From positions 515,855 through 579,854 of the forward strand of contig VZTI01000612.1 of the NCBI GenBank assembly GCA_013397865.1: a stretch of DNA of 64,000 nucleotides. Reading direction: 5' to 3'. The DNA comes from Struthidea cinerea (taxonomy: Eukaryota; Chordata; Aves; Passeriformes; Corcoracidae). The notes below the pieces were generated by a model. That model saw only the letters and a list, made by a program, of their open reading frames with translations. It was not told the origin of the DNA and searched no databases. This document shows positions 37,086 to 49,550 of the stretch, piece by piece. Numbering within the stretch: the stretch's first letter is position 1; each line of letters starts with the position of its first letter. Position numbers and translations under genes: made by a program.

Positions 37086-40000
37086 GTACCACAGGAACCA
37101 CTAGAGTGTATTTCCCCTTCTTGAAACCAGTATTGAGTCTTATATAATTACATTTACAGCCAACTTCATGTGGTATTTCTTTCAGTGGAGCACTTCCATC
37201 CTAAAAGCATTGTCCTCAAATGCTCATGAGTGCTGCTTTGAAGAAGGGCACCATAGGCATCTAGCAGTCCTCTGACAGAAGAAAGATTTCCCTGCACAGT
37301 GCTGTCTGGTCCAGACAGGTCAGAAAGTACACAACGTATCAGCAGAGGCCTGGGGCTGATAGATGTTATGTTTGAAATAAGTCAGAAATGAGCCTTCATA
37401 ATTTGGTGGATAGCTGTTCCTAAAACATGAGTCAACACCAACACAAACATGGAGGTTTTAACCATTTCCATCAAGATTCTAAAAGACAATGACTAGCAAC
37501 ACCTCTGCACAGCAGCATAAATCAAGAGCCAGGGGATACTGAGGACAGCTGAAACATGTACTGGTGGGACCAGGGTTGGAAAAGCTCTGGACCAGCTGAA
37601 AGGTTGGCTGCATCTCAGGTAGGAGGACAGATGACAGAGCTGTGAGGGGCAAGGGATTGGAAGAATGGTGGAGATGTTCTAGATCTGGACAGCAAGGCGG
37701 CAGCAGCAGCAGAGGCAACATGGACTGACAGGGGAAGGGATGTTGTCAGGAGGTCTGGTGGCTGCAAAGGCTGCACACAGTGGCCTGCAGCCAGGCAGCG
37801 CTGCAATCAGCCTCTCACTGCTGCCAGCAGCTGGTGAGGCCACAAACTGAAAGACAAGGCTGCACAGACAAGATTATGAAACCCACCACAGCTGCATGAG
37901 TAGGAGCAACCTTAAGTTGTTCAGAGAATGAGATATTAAGGTGAGGCTTCACACACCCAGGTTTCATGCAATAGAACCACCACCTCACAGCTGTCCTCAG
38001 CACATACAAACTGGCCCTGCTGAGGGTAATGCAAGGGTGCAGCGGAGTATTTCTGCAGGGCCTGGAGCTATTTGCAGTTCAGCAGCAGCTCTGGTGACAG
38101 CGGCAGCTCTGCATCCGTCCGTGAGAGCCTGCTTTGCATAGGGCTGGCTGCTGGAGATCCAGGATATAGCACAGGGGAACAGGGCTGGTGTTTAGTCCCC
38201 TTGATGGAAAAGGGAATGCTCTGCCTGAAGGGTGGCCGGTCTTCCACTTCAGCAGAGGGGAGAAATGAAATGGATTGTTTGAAGGAGAAGATACAAATGT
38301 TAAAAATGTTCCCTATAACCCTGCCTGGAGAAGGTTACTGTGAATACCACTATGAGTGCACCACACCACTTCTGGCATAGCTGGCTGGTTTTTTTATTTT
38401 TTTTAAAATCACTCCTACTGTTGATAAAAATCCAGAGACACTGACACAATCCCAAAGTTATCCAGAGAGATTCAAAATATCCCATGGCTGGCAAACTTAA
38501 GTAAAAGCTTTGATGTACCATGGATGCCTCAACAGCAACAGAGCTGCAATTCCCTGGGTTAAAGCGTCTCACAGGACAATTGGCCCTTGACTGCCTTGAC
38601 ACAGTTCCAGCAAGTGGGATAGGTGGTAGCCCTGCAGGGGACAGCCTCAGCATGTAGACAACCACTACTCACCCATGGCCACGGGCACTGGCAATGCCAC
38701 TGTCCCCATGGGCCCCAGAGTCCCCTTGGCTGGCAGGACTTAAACAGAGGACTCTGCTGAGCACCAGGACATATGGCTGCAGGACTGGCACTGCGGGCCA
38801 CCCCTGAGAATTCCTGGAGGCCAGCCTCAGAAGTCCTCAGGACTGCATTTGGCTCTCAAGATGCCACCTATCTGCCCCCTCCCCTGCCAGCTGCCTCACA
38901 GGCAGCTTCTTCTGCAGTTTCAGTTGCTACGCAAGGCTGTTCCCATTTCCTTGCGTGCAGACACTGGCCAGAGCTTGTATGAAGGGGACAACAGGTAGGA
39001 AGACCCTACCAGAGAGCAGGAAAGCCAAAACAAATTCAAAATATACCCATGCTGGTAAGTAGTAAGAGCCCAAGGTTCGTATTCTCCAGTTCATCATGCT
39101 CAGCTTTTGTACTGATGACGCATGGGGTCTCAAGGTGGCAGAGGGTGCCAGCTCCCAAGAAGCTGACCCATGTTTCTTTCCATAGATTTTTTTGGCCATC
39201 TGGCTTGAAATGTCAATGTAAGAAACTTTAAACAAGTCTTAATTGTTTTTTCAACCAGTATTGAAAGCCCAGTCCCTAAGTGAGTGGGCACTGAAAATCC
39301 CAAGTAAATTTTGAAAATCCTGACACAAATAAATAACCAATTAATACTTATTATATCAAAGTACTGCAATGAAGAGGGAGAACCCTGATGGCTACTATAA
39401 ACCTCTGTTCATTGCACCTGCATTGGGAATGAGATCTGGGAAACCCCATCTCCAAGCAGGGCAGGATCTCCCCCACTTGCACGTGGGCACGCAGTGCTGG
39501 CAGTCATGTCCACCCTTGCAGCAACTCCCCAGCTTTGTCCTGGTGTCCTGCACAGAGGTGAGCCCCACTCATGGCAAACATCTCTCACAGACTGTCAAAC
39601 CCAAACACAAGTTATTGCCTTGTTGCTGGAGGTCAAGGGAGGTAAAGACTTCACATGAATATGCTGGAAACAGAAAACAAACACGCAAAAATCCCCAGCA
39701 AGAAAGGACAAGCCAACCTTAACAAGCAAGTCCGTTACCCGTAAATAAAAAGAAGGCAATCCCAACATGCATTAAGCTTGGGGGAGCCAAAAGTCACCTC
39801 TTGTCTGTGGGTGACTGATGGCTCATGGGCTTTCCAGCACAGACTTGCCTGGTGTCGTTTGTCACCTGCGAGGGGTAAGCCGCTCCTGAAGGCTCCTCTG
39901 TGCTGGTGTGTGTGCGTGCGTGCATGTAACTCACGGAATTTCAGCAAAGTCGCATAAGAGGATTGTAGTCCTGGTTCAGCTAAAGACTTAGGATTCTGCA

Positions 40001-43000
40001 TAATGTGTTAAGAGGAGCTTAATGCAATCCTACTACTCTGCCACAGAAACCCTGAACAGCAGCCTGTCTGTTCTCACCTTTCCCCATCTGTTAGCCAGCT
40101 GTGGAAGAGCTGGCTGGCCCTAGGACTGCTTAAAGGAGCAGGTGCATAGGCAGAGTTTGGGATTCCACATCTGTCTTCTCATGAGAGCAGATTTTTGTGC
40201 TCACTACTAAAAAGACACTATGCAGGACAACCGATGCAAAATTCTTATGGTGTGGAGAATTCGCATTTTTGCATAATCCGAAGGCCTCTGGTCGATGCCT
40301 CATAAGAAAGGAGGCTTCACAGCTCTGGAAGAGGACTAGAGGGCCAGAAAAGAGCTGTTTCATGTCTCAGTGGTAGGAAACATTCTGAAAGTGAGGAATG
40401 GATCTCTTGGCCAAAATTATGTCATCTAGGAGGACATGTGCTATTGTGGAATAAGTTATCATGGCTAAGGCAACACAGGTAAGTGTGTACTTGAGATGAG
40501 ACCAGCTGTCTGAGAATTAGAGCAGGGATGGCAAAGGGTAGGGAAAAAGGAACAGAAAGGCAAGATACTAGTAAATCAGACCTGAATGTCAGGCAATAGT
40601 GAGGTCAAAAGTTTGGGTGAGGGTGTTTCCTGCTACTCAGTTGCTGGGAAAGTTTGGGTTTTAACAACCAAGCCAGAATCACATACATCCTTATTCTGAA
40701 CTTCTCCATGTCCCTGTGCCCCATCTGCAAAACAAATCTGTTTGTGAAATCCTTTCTCCTAGAGTCTGCGTATCTTCTTCCTAGATTCTCAGATTACGAT
40801 GGTGCAGTGTTACGAACAGTCTTGCTACATGCTTAGGCACAAGCTCCTCAGGAGTCTCCAGTCACTGCCTCATATAAATAAAGAAATAATAGTGCAGATT
40901 ATGAAATAATGACGCAGATTTCCCAAAGCTGTCACACCGACCAGGATACTAGAGACTGCGGAAAAAAATAAAGGAAGAAAAATTATTAAAACCTGGTTGG
41001 CACAAACATTGCAAAAAAATAACAGTTTCAGGTGAATGTGAGTGAGGCAGGGAAAGGAAGTGGACTGGAATATGAGTTATTCCCTATTCTGGAAGACAGC
41101 AGAATGCTAGGACGGCATTTCAATGCTCCCCATGCTGGGGAGTTTCTGAGCAGAAAATTGGAAAAGCAATGCGGCAGTAAGAGCGGATCAGTGATACAAA
41201 GTGAGTCCTGCTGTTCATAATCAGTCAGCAATCAGGTGATGTGTGTCATAACTTCTGTCCTAGATGAATATTGCAGGGAGTAGTCCATATAGACAAGCTT
41301 TATGTGTTTATGAGGGTGCATCCTGGAAAGCAGTGACTTTGAGGAGCTCTGGAGGGTTACACAGATGATTCACTGGAAGCTGGTTCTTGGCAGAGCAAGA
41401 AAGCCTAACTTATTCCTCCTGTTAGATAATTAAGGAGATATGGTGTAGCAGAAAGAACATTTCCCACGGGCATGGCATTGACAAAACATTTACCCACATT
41501 ACAAAGGGGAGGCAGAATGACTTGGAAAGGTTCAGAAATGAGCTACAGGAATTACATACAATCTCTAAGATACCATCTGAGATAATAAATTCTTCAGGAT
41601 CCCATACAGTTTATCAGAAGAAACTTAGGGACACTATGATATTTTAATGTTCTACTAAAGAAAAACGCACCCAAGAGCAGGAAGGTCTATTACCCCACAA
41701 ACAAAACCCTAATAAAGTCCAATCCAGAAAACAGAACTCATAAAATTCAAGCTGAAAGTAAGATGCAGGGGTGGGGGTTTTTTTACGATTTCAGGAAAGA
41801 AATAACTGAAATCATTTCCTGAGAAAAATGGTGAATTTGTCATCACTTGGACTCTTTACATCCAGTCAGGGATAATTGCTAAAGTACGTGGTCTAGTTTA
41901 CCAGAATGTGCTGGGTTTGATAAGTACTGGGGAAGAACAAAACATCTGGACTGCCAGCTGGCCAGGCATAGCTCTGTGTGTTGGGTTTTGCAAGTGATGT
42001 GAAGAGATCAGCCACTGTGGTCCTTGTGGCTGTAACAGTCAGATCTTGTAACGCATTTTCCGTCTGTAATTCTGACAGTGGCTTTCATAAGCAGCCAGTG
42101 AGGTGGGCTGACCCACTGCGGCTGTGACCAGAGACAGCCTCCTTCCTCAGTGCCTGATCAAGGCTAAAACCTTCGTTAGCATTGCCTAATGACCACTCTC
42201 CTTCTGAGGAGACAGATAATGAGAAATGGCTTTGATGTGATTTCTCCACAACGTCCAAGCTACTTAAAGTTTGGCATGTGGGCAATCCTGGAACCAGAAA
42301 CAGAGTCTCAATGGAGTTTTCCTTATATCTGCTGGCACTGATTTTATCATCCATGTGCTGCGTTCTCTAGAAAGCTATGCACAAGCTGAGACGTGAGCAC
42401 CAAACTTTTATATCTGTCAAGATGATGTCTCAGAATTTATACTGCTTTTCACTAGGGCCAGCATTAGATGTAGAAAATCAAGTCTATAAACAATAACTAT
42501 CACCAGTTTCAGGATGTGCCTACAGAAGAGTTAGGTCCTATCAGGAAACTTCAAAGAGGCAAGAAGAACTTATGGTATAAGCAACAGTAATGGAGAGTAC
42601 CACACTTGACTCCAGCTCTGCGCTTTGCCGTTAATGGTCTTTGATTGCATTCATGTCCTCCTCCATGCCTGGACTTCTGCAGCAATAGAAGAATTGTACT
42701 TCCTGTCTCCCACCTGTATCTTTACAGATTCCCAAATCCAGGGGCTGTCTCTCTTCACATATGCTTGTGCCCAGCAAAGAAAAGCACTTTTGATCTTCTC
42801 GACTTGGTTTCTAAAAAAACGTCTAATAATAACTCCAGTGTCTGCTGAGTATGGTCACAATTTAGGAAGCAAAGTGTGTGGCCCTAGGTGAGATTTTGAT
42901 GGAACCAAAAAGACTGTATTGATGGTGGCTAAATTGTTTATATTTCATTCTAACATTGCATTCTAGTAAGTCAAAAGATAGATAGTTCCCCCAGTCTGGC

Positions 43001-45856
43001 TTGTAGTCTGTGGGCTCATATGGTTTTAAATGACCCCAACTCTCAGAACATTGTCCACTAAAGACAACTTCTTTCTCCTCTCTTTGACCACTTCTCTCCC
43101 AGTATACTCTGCTCTTCTCTGCTTGTACTATTTCAGTATAAGTATTTGAGTCCCTCCTGCTACAGAGTGATTTTTGATTTTGTTTTGTGTCCAAGTAGAA
43201 GCTTGCTACCCTGCTATGAAAATAATTGGAAGTTTTTTCATTCTTTTCCATGAGCTCTTGGAGTAGGTTCACTCAAATTTTCAGTTTACTTGTCTTATCT
43301 TTAGCGCTGAGAGCTGGATTACTCCTGCTGGCAGGTATGGAGACCAGACTCCTTCTGTAATGCATTTGTCTAGGAAATACACATTTTAAAGTGCTTCCTT
43401 AGAAGCCAGTGAGAAGGGAAAATAGAAGTGGGATGAGACTGGTAAAGGAGAATAATACTGGTGTTCAAAACCCTGTTCGTCTAATGCTAATGAAAATAAT
43501 GGTTCGCTAGAACATTTACGGGAGCAGGGAACACCAAGTCTCACATGCTGGGAAGAGAATGGAATAAACTTCTGGAGAAAAGATTGAGATTCAGTGAAAG
43601 ATTCTGGGTAGTGAGTCATCATTTGCTAGTGAATTCTTTCATGTATCATAGAGGACGTAAATATTCCACCCTAAGTAGTAGAAAGTCATCAAAATATCTA
43701 CCAAATGCTTAAAAGACCATGAAGAAACCTACTACTTGTCACTTCCCAAAGTTGTGCACTCCTGCATCATGACATGGAGAAAGAAAATGCTCTTGCCCCC
43801 AAAGCAGAGGCAGATTGTAAGCACCACAGCAACACCCTTGGGATGCTGATGGATCAGGAGTGCAGAGGTGAAGCTTCAGGATCATGAGGGAAGTCCTAGT
43901 CAAGCTGAGCATGTGTTTAGTTGCAGAGGGTGGAATGAGAAATGTTGCTTATCAGGAGAAAGTTCTTCCCTTATCTCTGTGCTGAAGCTCTTTGCTAGGG
44001 GTGGGGAGCAGTTGCACATCCAGAACAAGGCAGACTGTTGAGAGCTTGTCTCTTGACACTCTTGCTCACAGGGTCTTGAGAAGTCAGGCCCTGCAGAGCA
44101 CAGGTTTCCCTCTGGGTATTACCTCTCTATTCCAACACAACCAACTGATTCTGATTCTGATTCAGCAGCGGTGGCTTCCAGAAACAGAGGGAATGCCCAT
44201 CCATCTCTAGACAGGTGCTGAATAGAAAAATGAAAGTAACTGAATAAAAATCCCTGGAAACAGAGATGGTGACAGCAAAAAAGGGGAAAGTAACTTTGTT
44301 AATCATCAGGCTATTACCTTTGGGAAGGCAACCGTGTAATTGAATATTCTTCTGGACCATTCATCTTCATTCTCCTAACTTGATATCAATAGCTGCCAGG
44401 TGGTGCCTGCAGAGGCCATTCAAATCAGATTATGTTATCATAGTTCTCCAGTCATCTCCAAGAGCAGGATCATGATCATGAGGAGCAAATCTAGTTATTC
44501 AGGTACATGTTACCTTATTAAAAGTTTGAGCAAAGTAGATTGAGCCGTTATAATGGGATTAGGGTTTGAGTTGTGTTCTCAGGGTTGCCATGACTATGTG
44601 ATTTTAGTACTATGCTCTGGGGCTTGGAGAGCACAGCTCCACTCTGGCCAACTGCAAATAATCCAGGCCATCATCACAGAGGAGTGGACACCAGCATGGA
44701 CTGTGGCCAAGAGCCTGAAGCTTGTAGAGATTAGATTAATCTAGGTACAAATGCCTGAGGCAGAGAAGGAAGGAAAGGTGTGGAAGGATACCAATGCCTA
44801 CTCACACTAAGCAAAGCAGCAGTCAGGGAGAGTGAGAAGAATCAGCTTTGATAAACCTTCTAGAGTGTCTCTCAACACCCATTTCCAGCCTTTTGCTTCA
44901 GTATTAGCAGATGTCGCTCCAGAAATCCAGTCTTTTCTCACTAGTGCCACATATTGTAATAGGGTATGAAGAGTTTTGAATGGTTATTTTCTCCATCTGA
45001 CAGGAGTTCATAGGATTTGATGTCCTCCTCCACATTCTCAGTGAATAGGAATGCCACATAACAATAGGCACTAAAAGGTGTCTCTCAGATATAGACAGTG
45101 AAGGACAAAAGCCGAGGCAAGCAGGGGGAACAGACTGTGACAAACATCAGCTTTCCAAACTGCTTTTACAAAGAAGTGTCTTGCTCCAGAGCCAACAACA
45201 CAGCATTTTTTAATGCTACTAGTATTTGAATAGAACTATGACAGAGGTGAGATTCTCTGTCTAGGATCTACTCTTATGGTTCAGCAACACACCGGCTGAC
45301 GCAGGAAATGTTATTAGTGATGACCTGTGGACAAAATGGCCAGATTCTCAAAAATCTCTTTTCTCAGCATAGGGTGCAGGTCTCTCAGTCAGTCCTGAGC
45401 ATGCTTGAAGCCATATGCCTTTTATTTTACACTTTGCCCTTTAATATTTTCTGGTCCCACCAGCCTTAAAATGGTCACTCCTCACCTTTTAGTCCTGTGA
45501 CTGGTGCATGGCTAGCACAGGAGACATTTCTAACAAGAGGGAAAACAACATTTCTTTTCCAACTGCTCCTGTGCCTGGAATAACACTGACATTTTGGGAC
45601 CACTTAGTAGGTTCCTATTCTTAATCTCCTGACAAGGAGTCAAAAGTACCTTGTCAAAACTGACAAGGGGTAGTTGTGGCCCCCTCAGAGAATGGCCAAA
45701 GCTGACACGTCTCCACACACACTTTCCCAGGAGGGTTTATGGCACGAGGTTCAGCCCTTTCCTGTCATTACTGCAATCCTAAATTCACGTGGCCAGCACC
45801 AGCCCAGATGTGTGCCTTCTGGCCATTCCCAGCTTTTGATGATATGCACATACATC
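37086..45856. other. Non-coding stretch, no supported gene
   Basis: About 8.8 kb without a recognisable gene. It includes a short TG/CG-rich run near 39907-39925, a 20-bp tandem duplication at 40883-40921 and an AT-rich patch about 40865-41030. A 136-codon minus-strand frame at 42862-43272 has mixed composition but matches no family I know. Other frames are short and overlap on both strands. Confidence 0.5.
40883..40921. repeat. 20-bp tandem duplication
   Basis: GAAATAATAGTGCAGATTAT at 40883 is followed at 40903 by a near copy, GAAATAATGACGCAGATTT. The period is 20 bp with three or so differences. It is local and has no evident role. Confidence 0.7.
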
Positions 45857-46103
45857 ACTGAATCACATGGAATCACAGAATGGAAGGATATGCTGCGTTG
45901 GAACGTACCCACAAGGATCACTGAAGTCCAACTCCTGGCCCTGCACAGGACACCCCAAGAGTCACACCAAGTGCCTGAGAGCATTGTCCAAAATCTTCTT
46001 GAACTCTGACAGGCTGGTGCTGTGACCACTTCCCTGGGAAGCCTGTTCAGTGCCCCACCACGGGTAAGAAAAAAGAAGTTTTAACACCTGCCAAACCCCC
46101 CAC
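45857..46103 (-). mobile_element. CR1 non-LTR retrotransposon, truncated 3' end
   Basis: Read on the minus strand this is about 250 bp of CR1 3' end. The plus-strand landmarks are 'aatcacatggaatcacagaa' at 45861-45880 (the terminal octamer array), 'cccacaaggatcactgaagt' starting at 45908 (CR1 'acccacaaggatcatcgagt'), 'tccaactcctggccctgcac' just after it, 'cttcttgaactctgacaggc' around 45993, 'cacttccctgggaagcctgt' starting at 46026, and 'aacacctgccaaaccccc' at the 5' limit. It is better preserved than the copy at 4633-4818, so probably younger. No reverse transcriptase reading frame remains. Confidence 0.92.
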
Positions 46104-48072
46104 ATTTATATTTGCAACTGCTGGGTAAGGAAAGGCTGTCAGTACTGCAGGGCCCTGGCAGAGAACAGAACACACCCACACCCCTTCCCCGATTCACTAA
46201 ATATGCAGGACATTTTCTCCTGACCTATCACTCCACAGCAACAGAAGTGCGACATGCACTGTGACAGGAGACTTCTCCCCTTCTGCAGAGACCTGAATGA
46301 AGGCAAACTCCTAATGTGCATCTGCAAAATGCTCCTGGGCCTGGGATTAACTCCTGGAAAACAGTTACACACTTAAAACCTTCAGCTGTCATAAAGCCTT
46401 TTTCACACACTCCCTCCCTGGATTGCGCTCCAAACCTGTCATGTGCTCAGGGATAAATCCCTTGATGAAGAGATTTACTTCTTTTTTCTTCTTTACATTA
46501 TTTTAATATATTTTATAATCATTTTAGTCAGCATTTTTTCTTCAGAAATGCAGATTTTAGATCTTGGAGTACTGAGAACACCCATGCATTCATGAAATAC
46601 AGTAATTTCTGTTATGGGTTTAATGGGTACAAACGTGCAGTGCAGATTTGCCTAGGACAGGATTCCCCTCTCCTGCGGACCCAATGACTCAGGCAATAAA
46701 AAAAGAGGCAAGGAGTTGCCCTGTCCAGGCTCTTGGCATCAGTCCAGGCTCTTCCCATCTTCTCCCAAAGGATCCACTCCCTAGCGGTGCATGGTGGAAA
46801 GAGCAGGGTAGTGGTGGAGTCCTATGGAGATGGCTGGAGGGTGAAATTCATCCCCAGTGGGGAAAGCTGGTCCCATTAGGTCTGAAGTGACATGCAGGCT
46901 CCTGCTGGCTCTCTGCACAGGGCGCTAGCCACAGCGAGCTGCTTTGTATGAAATCCTGGCCCTGCTCACAGACTACCATGTGTCCAAGAAAATCCTCTTT
47001 TTTCTCATCCTCTCTCTCTCCACAAAGGAATTCTTCCACAGAATTTCTTAGAATCCCAGAATGTTGGCCATTTAGCTGAAGTTTCTGGCCGCAGCACAAT
47101 TATAATTGGTCTCTCATGGACAGGCTCAGCACGGAGGCCAAAAAACTGCAAGGGTTATTAATGACTGAGTTCCCTTCTACTTCCTAACAACCAGACAGGC
47201 AGGAAAGCTAGAGGGGAACACTTGGGGCTGAGCCACTACTCTCCTCTCATACGCACTGTCCTGGTGCTCCAGCGCCTTCTTGCAGACACAAAGCTATCCA
47301 CAGGGCAGACACCAGACAGCACGGAGAGTTGTGAAAAGCAGATCAGGCATTCAGAAGCCACTCTGGTGCTCAGAGAACATTTTGGGGGCCTTCTCTCTGC
47401 AGCTGCAGGGTGCATCAGGGTGAAGCTGGCTGCAACCTTTACAAAGGCACCTGGTTTGCCACAGGCAAGGTTGGAAGGATAAAGAGACACAGCTCGAATG
47501 GCAGACTGAGAAACACAGAGTCAGACAGAGATCCTTCTCTCTCCACCCCTCAAATAAAAAGACTGTCTCAGGAGAGGTTCAAACTGAGCGAGAATCATAT
47601 TATTACGATTATTACATTCCCATTTTACAACAATCAGATGGCACAGTGCCAGCTGGCACTGCGAAGACATTGCTGCTTCTCCTTCCTTGCCCGACAAACA
47701 CCGTGACAAGAATACAGTCCTTGTTAGGTTGAGAACTGAAGAATGGGAGAGGAGAGGCCAAAAACACCTCCTTGAACAATCACTGACAAGTAAACAGAGC
47801 TGCACCTGGGAAACACATATTTAAACATATCTTCCCCGAGGTTTTTGGGGAGGGGAGCTTGATGCATGGGTTGGGAAGGTGAGTGTGTTCACACTCGGGC
47901 ATATTTCTGTGGTGTCAAGCAGGCTAGTGGCAGCTAAGAGGAGAGTCCGTGGTGCTTTCATTTCACAGGGAAAGATAAAAGTCCATGAAGCTGAGAATTT
48001 AGGGACTCATGCCAACATAGCAGCTTGGGTAAATTTGGACTGGCACTCCATGCTGGTCATGGCTGTGCTCAG

Positions 48073-48148
48073 CCTTTGATAAGGGTTTGTCTCACAAGAG
48101 CTCCTAGCAATCTATGATCATGCCAGCAAGCCATTCTCTTATCAAAGG
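48073..48148. promoter_or_regulatory. Inverted pair of TCF/LEF-like sites
   Basis: CCTTTGATAAG at 48073-48083 and its exact reverse complement CTTATCAAAGG at 48138-48148 face each other across 54 bp. The core CTTTGAT is the TCF/LEF consensus used in Wnt responses. An 11-bp perfect inverted pair at this spacing could bind two factors or form a stem. There is no gene next to it, so regulatory use is inference. Confidence 0.3.
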
Positions 48149-48355
48149 TCATGTCAAAAATTTGGAGGGAAGCAGGCCCAATAAATGCAGATGACACAGA
48201 GCATTGTTTATTCATGTTAATGTTCCTAAAATCATACCTCCCACTGACAAAACAACTGTATGGAAGCACTGCTGTTTGTCTCTGCCTGGTTTGATAAATA
48301 AGACAATAGCTGTGTTCTTGTCCTGCCCCAACTTCTCAGGGCTAGCCAACAGACT

Positions 48356-48404
48356 CTGTAAGGGGATGTCCTTACAGAGAATGTAAGGACAAATGTCCCT
48401 TACA
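48356..48404. repeat. Cluster of nested inverted repeats (TGTAAGG/CCTTACA)
   Basis: Four arms alternate in orientation: TGTAAGG at 48357-48363, CCTTACA at 48370-48376, TGTAAGG at 48382-48388 and CCTTACA at 48398-48404. Adjacent arms pair perfectly: CTGTAAGG with CCTTACAG (6-nt loop), and GTCCTTACA with TGTAAGGAC (5-nt loop, 9-bp stem). The third pair has a 9-nt loop. The cluster looks like a 25-bp palindromic unit that duplicated in tandem. It can fold into mutually exclusive hairpins. Confidence 0.85.
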
Positions 48405-49329
48405 AGGGATATTTACGCATCAATGTTTGGCATCTCCTCCCTAGAAGTAACTGCCCAAATATTGTGTCTCCCTGCAGTGAAGGTCCTACATTTGGTCTTG
48501 TTTCTGTTGCACTTTTTCTATGACCTTTAGCAAATCTCCTAATTTCTGCTACATATGAGACAAATTCAGCTTCACCGTCTTAAACAGACTGGGGCTGATG
48601 ATGGAGCTTCATGATTCTTCTTGGACAAAGTCCACCAACTGCTGTCTCTTGAGCAGCCCTCCCTGAGATGGCAGCAAACCAAATCAGCGTGCTGAAAGTG
48701 CCATGGCCCTTGTGATCCACGTGCAATCAAAAAGGCAGAGACCAAGAAGGGGTCCACGCCTCATTTCTAGTCTGCAAGGTTCAGGAGGATGGTACAGCCT
48801 CCTGTATAGCTCTGCCTCTCCTTCTATCTGTCCTTCCACATGCAACTGATTTAGGAGAGAAAAAGGCTCTAGGAAACAAGAAGTAAATGAAAGAAAAAGA
48901 GACCTCTGGTGAATGCCCAAAGGAATCTGTCAGCAAAACCCTTTTAGTGGCTGGTTCTGCCTCCACCTTCCTCCCCAGGCCAAGCATCTTCCTAAAAGAG
49001 GGCTGCAAGCAGACTACAAATACCAGGCCTAAGATCACAGCATGGCTGCTCCACAAAGCATGAAAGCGAGAGAAAAAGGGGAAGGGAGGGTAACAGCTAA
49101 TACTCTTTAACAACCTGTCCTCTCATGCTTTAGTAACACTGGCACTGTGATCTTGCAAGGTAATAAGGAAGACAGCATGATCTGCCACAATCCGCCCTGC
49201 GACCCTCCTGTGTTAAGATTTAGATTGAGCTGTCAGTGACCAAACACAGCTGGTGAGAGAGACGTAGCTCTCTGCCTGAATCTGTTTTGGCTTTGCTTGC
49301 TCCTCCTCTCTTCCCTACCTGCATTTCCC

Positions 49330-49550
49330 ATATGGAATTTTGAATTATTAAAAATCAAATTTTCGTGGTGATGGGTTTGCATTAATCTTGGGATATGTTT
49401 GCATTGATATTACTCTTAGTTTCTTCTCTTCCTCAGAGATAAGATGGTTCTGCATACAGATGGGGAATCATTTTTTCAGGCATGACATTCAACCCAGGTC
49501 CAGCTGAATTAAATGTGATTTTAGGATGCATTTAATGGCTAGGTCCCGAG
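49330..49550. promoter_or_regulatory. AT-rich block with paired octamer-like sites
   Basis: TTTGCATTAAT begins at 49376 and TTTGCATTGAT at 49398, two near-identical POU-type sites 22 bp apart, about two helical turns. Around them lie AATTATTAAAAAT and other AT-rich words with few CpG. Equal spacing and the shared 3' extension suggest cooperative sites or a local duplication. Enhancer status is inferred. Confidence 0.3.

Noticed and set aside
47040..47100. Possible CR1 end ('tagaatcccagaatg')
   Set aside because: Only about 15 bp resemble the CR1 terminal array, and the following sequence does not continue as CR1.
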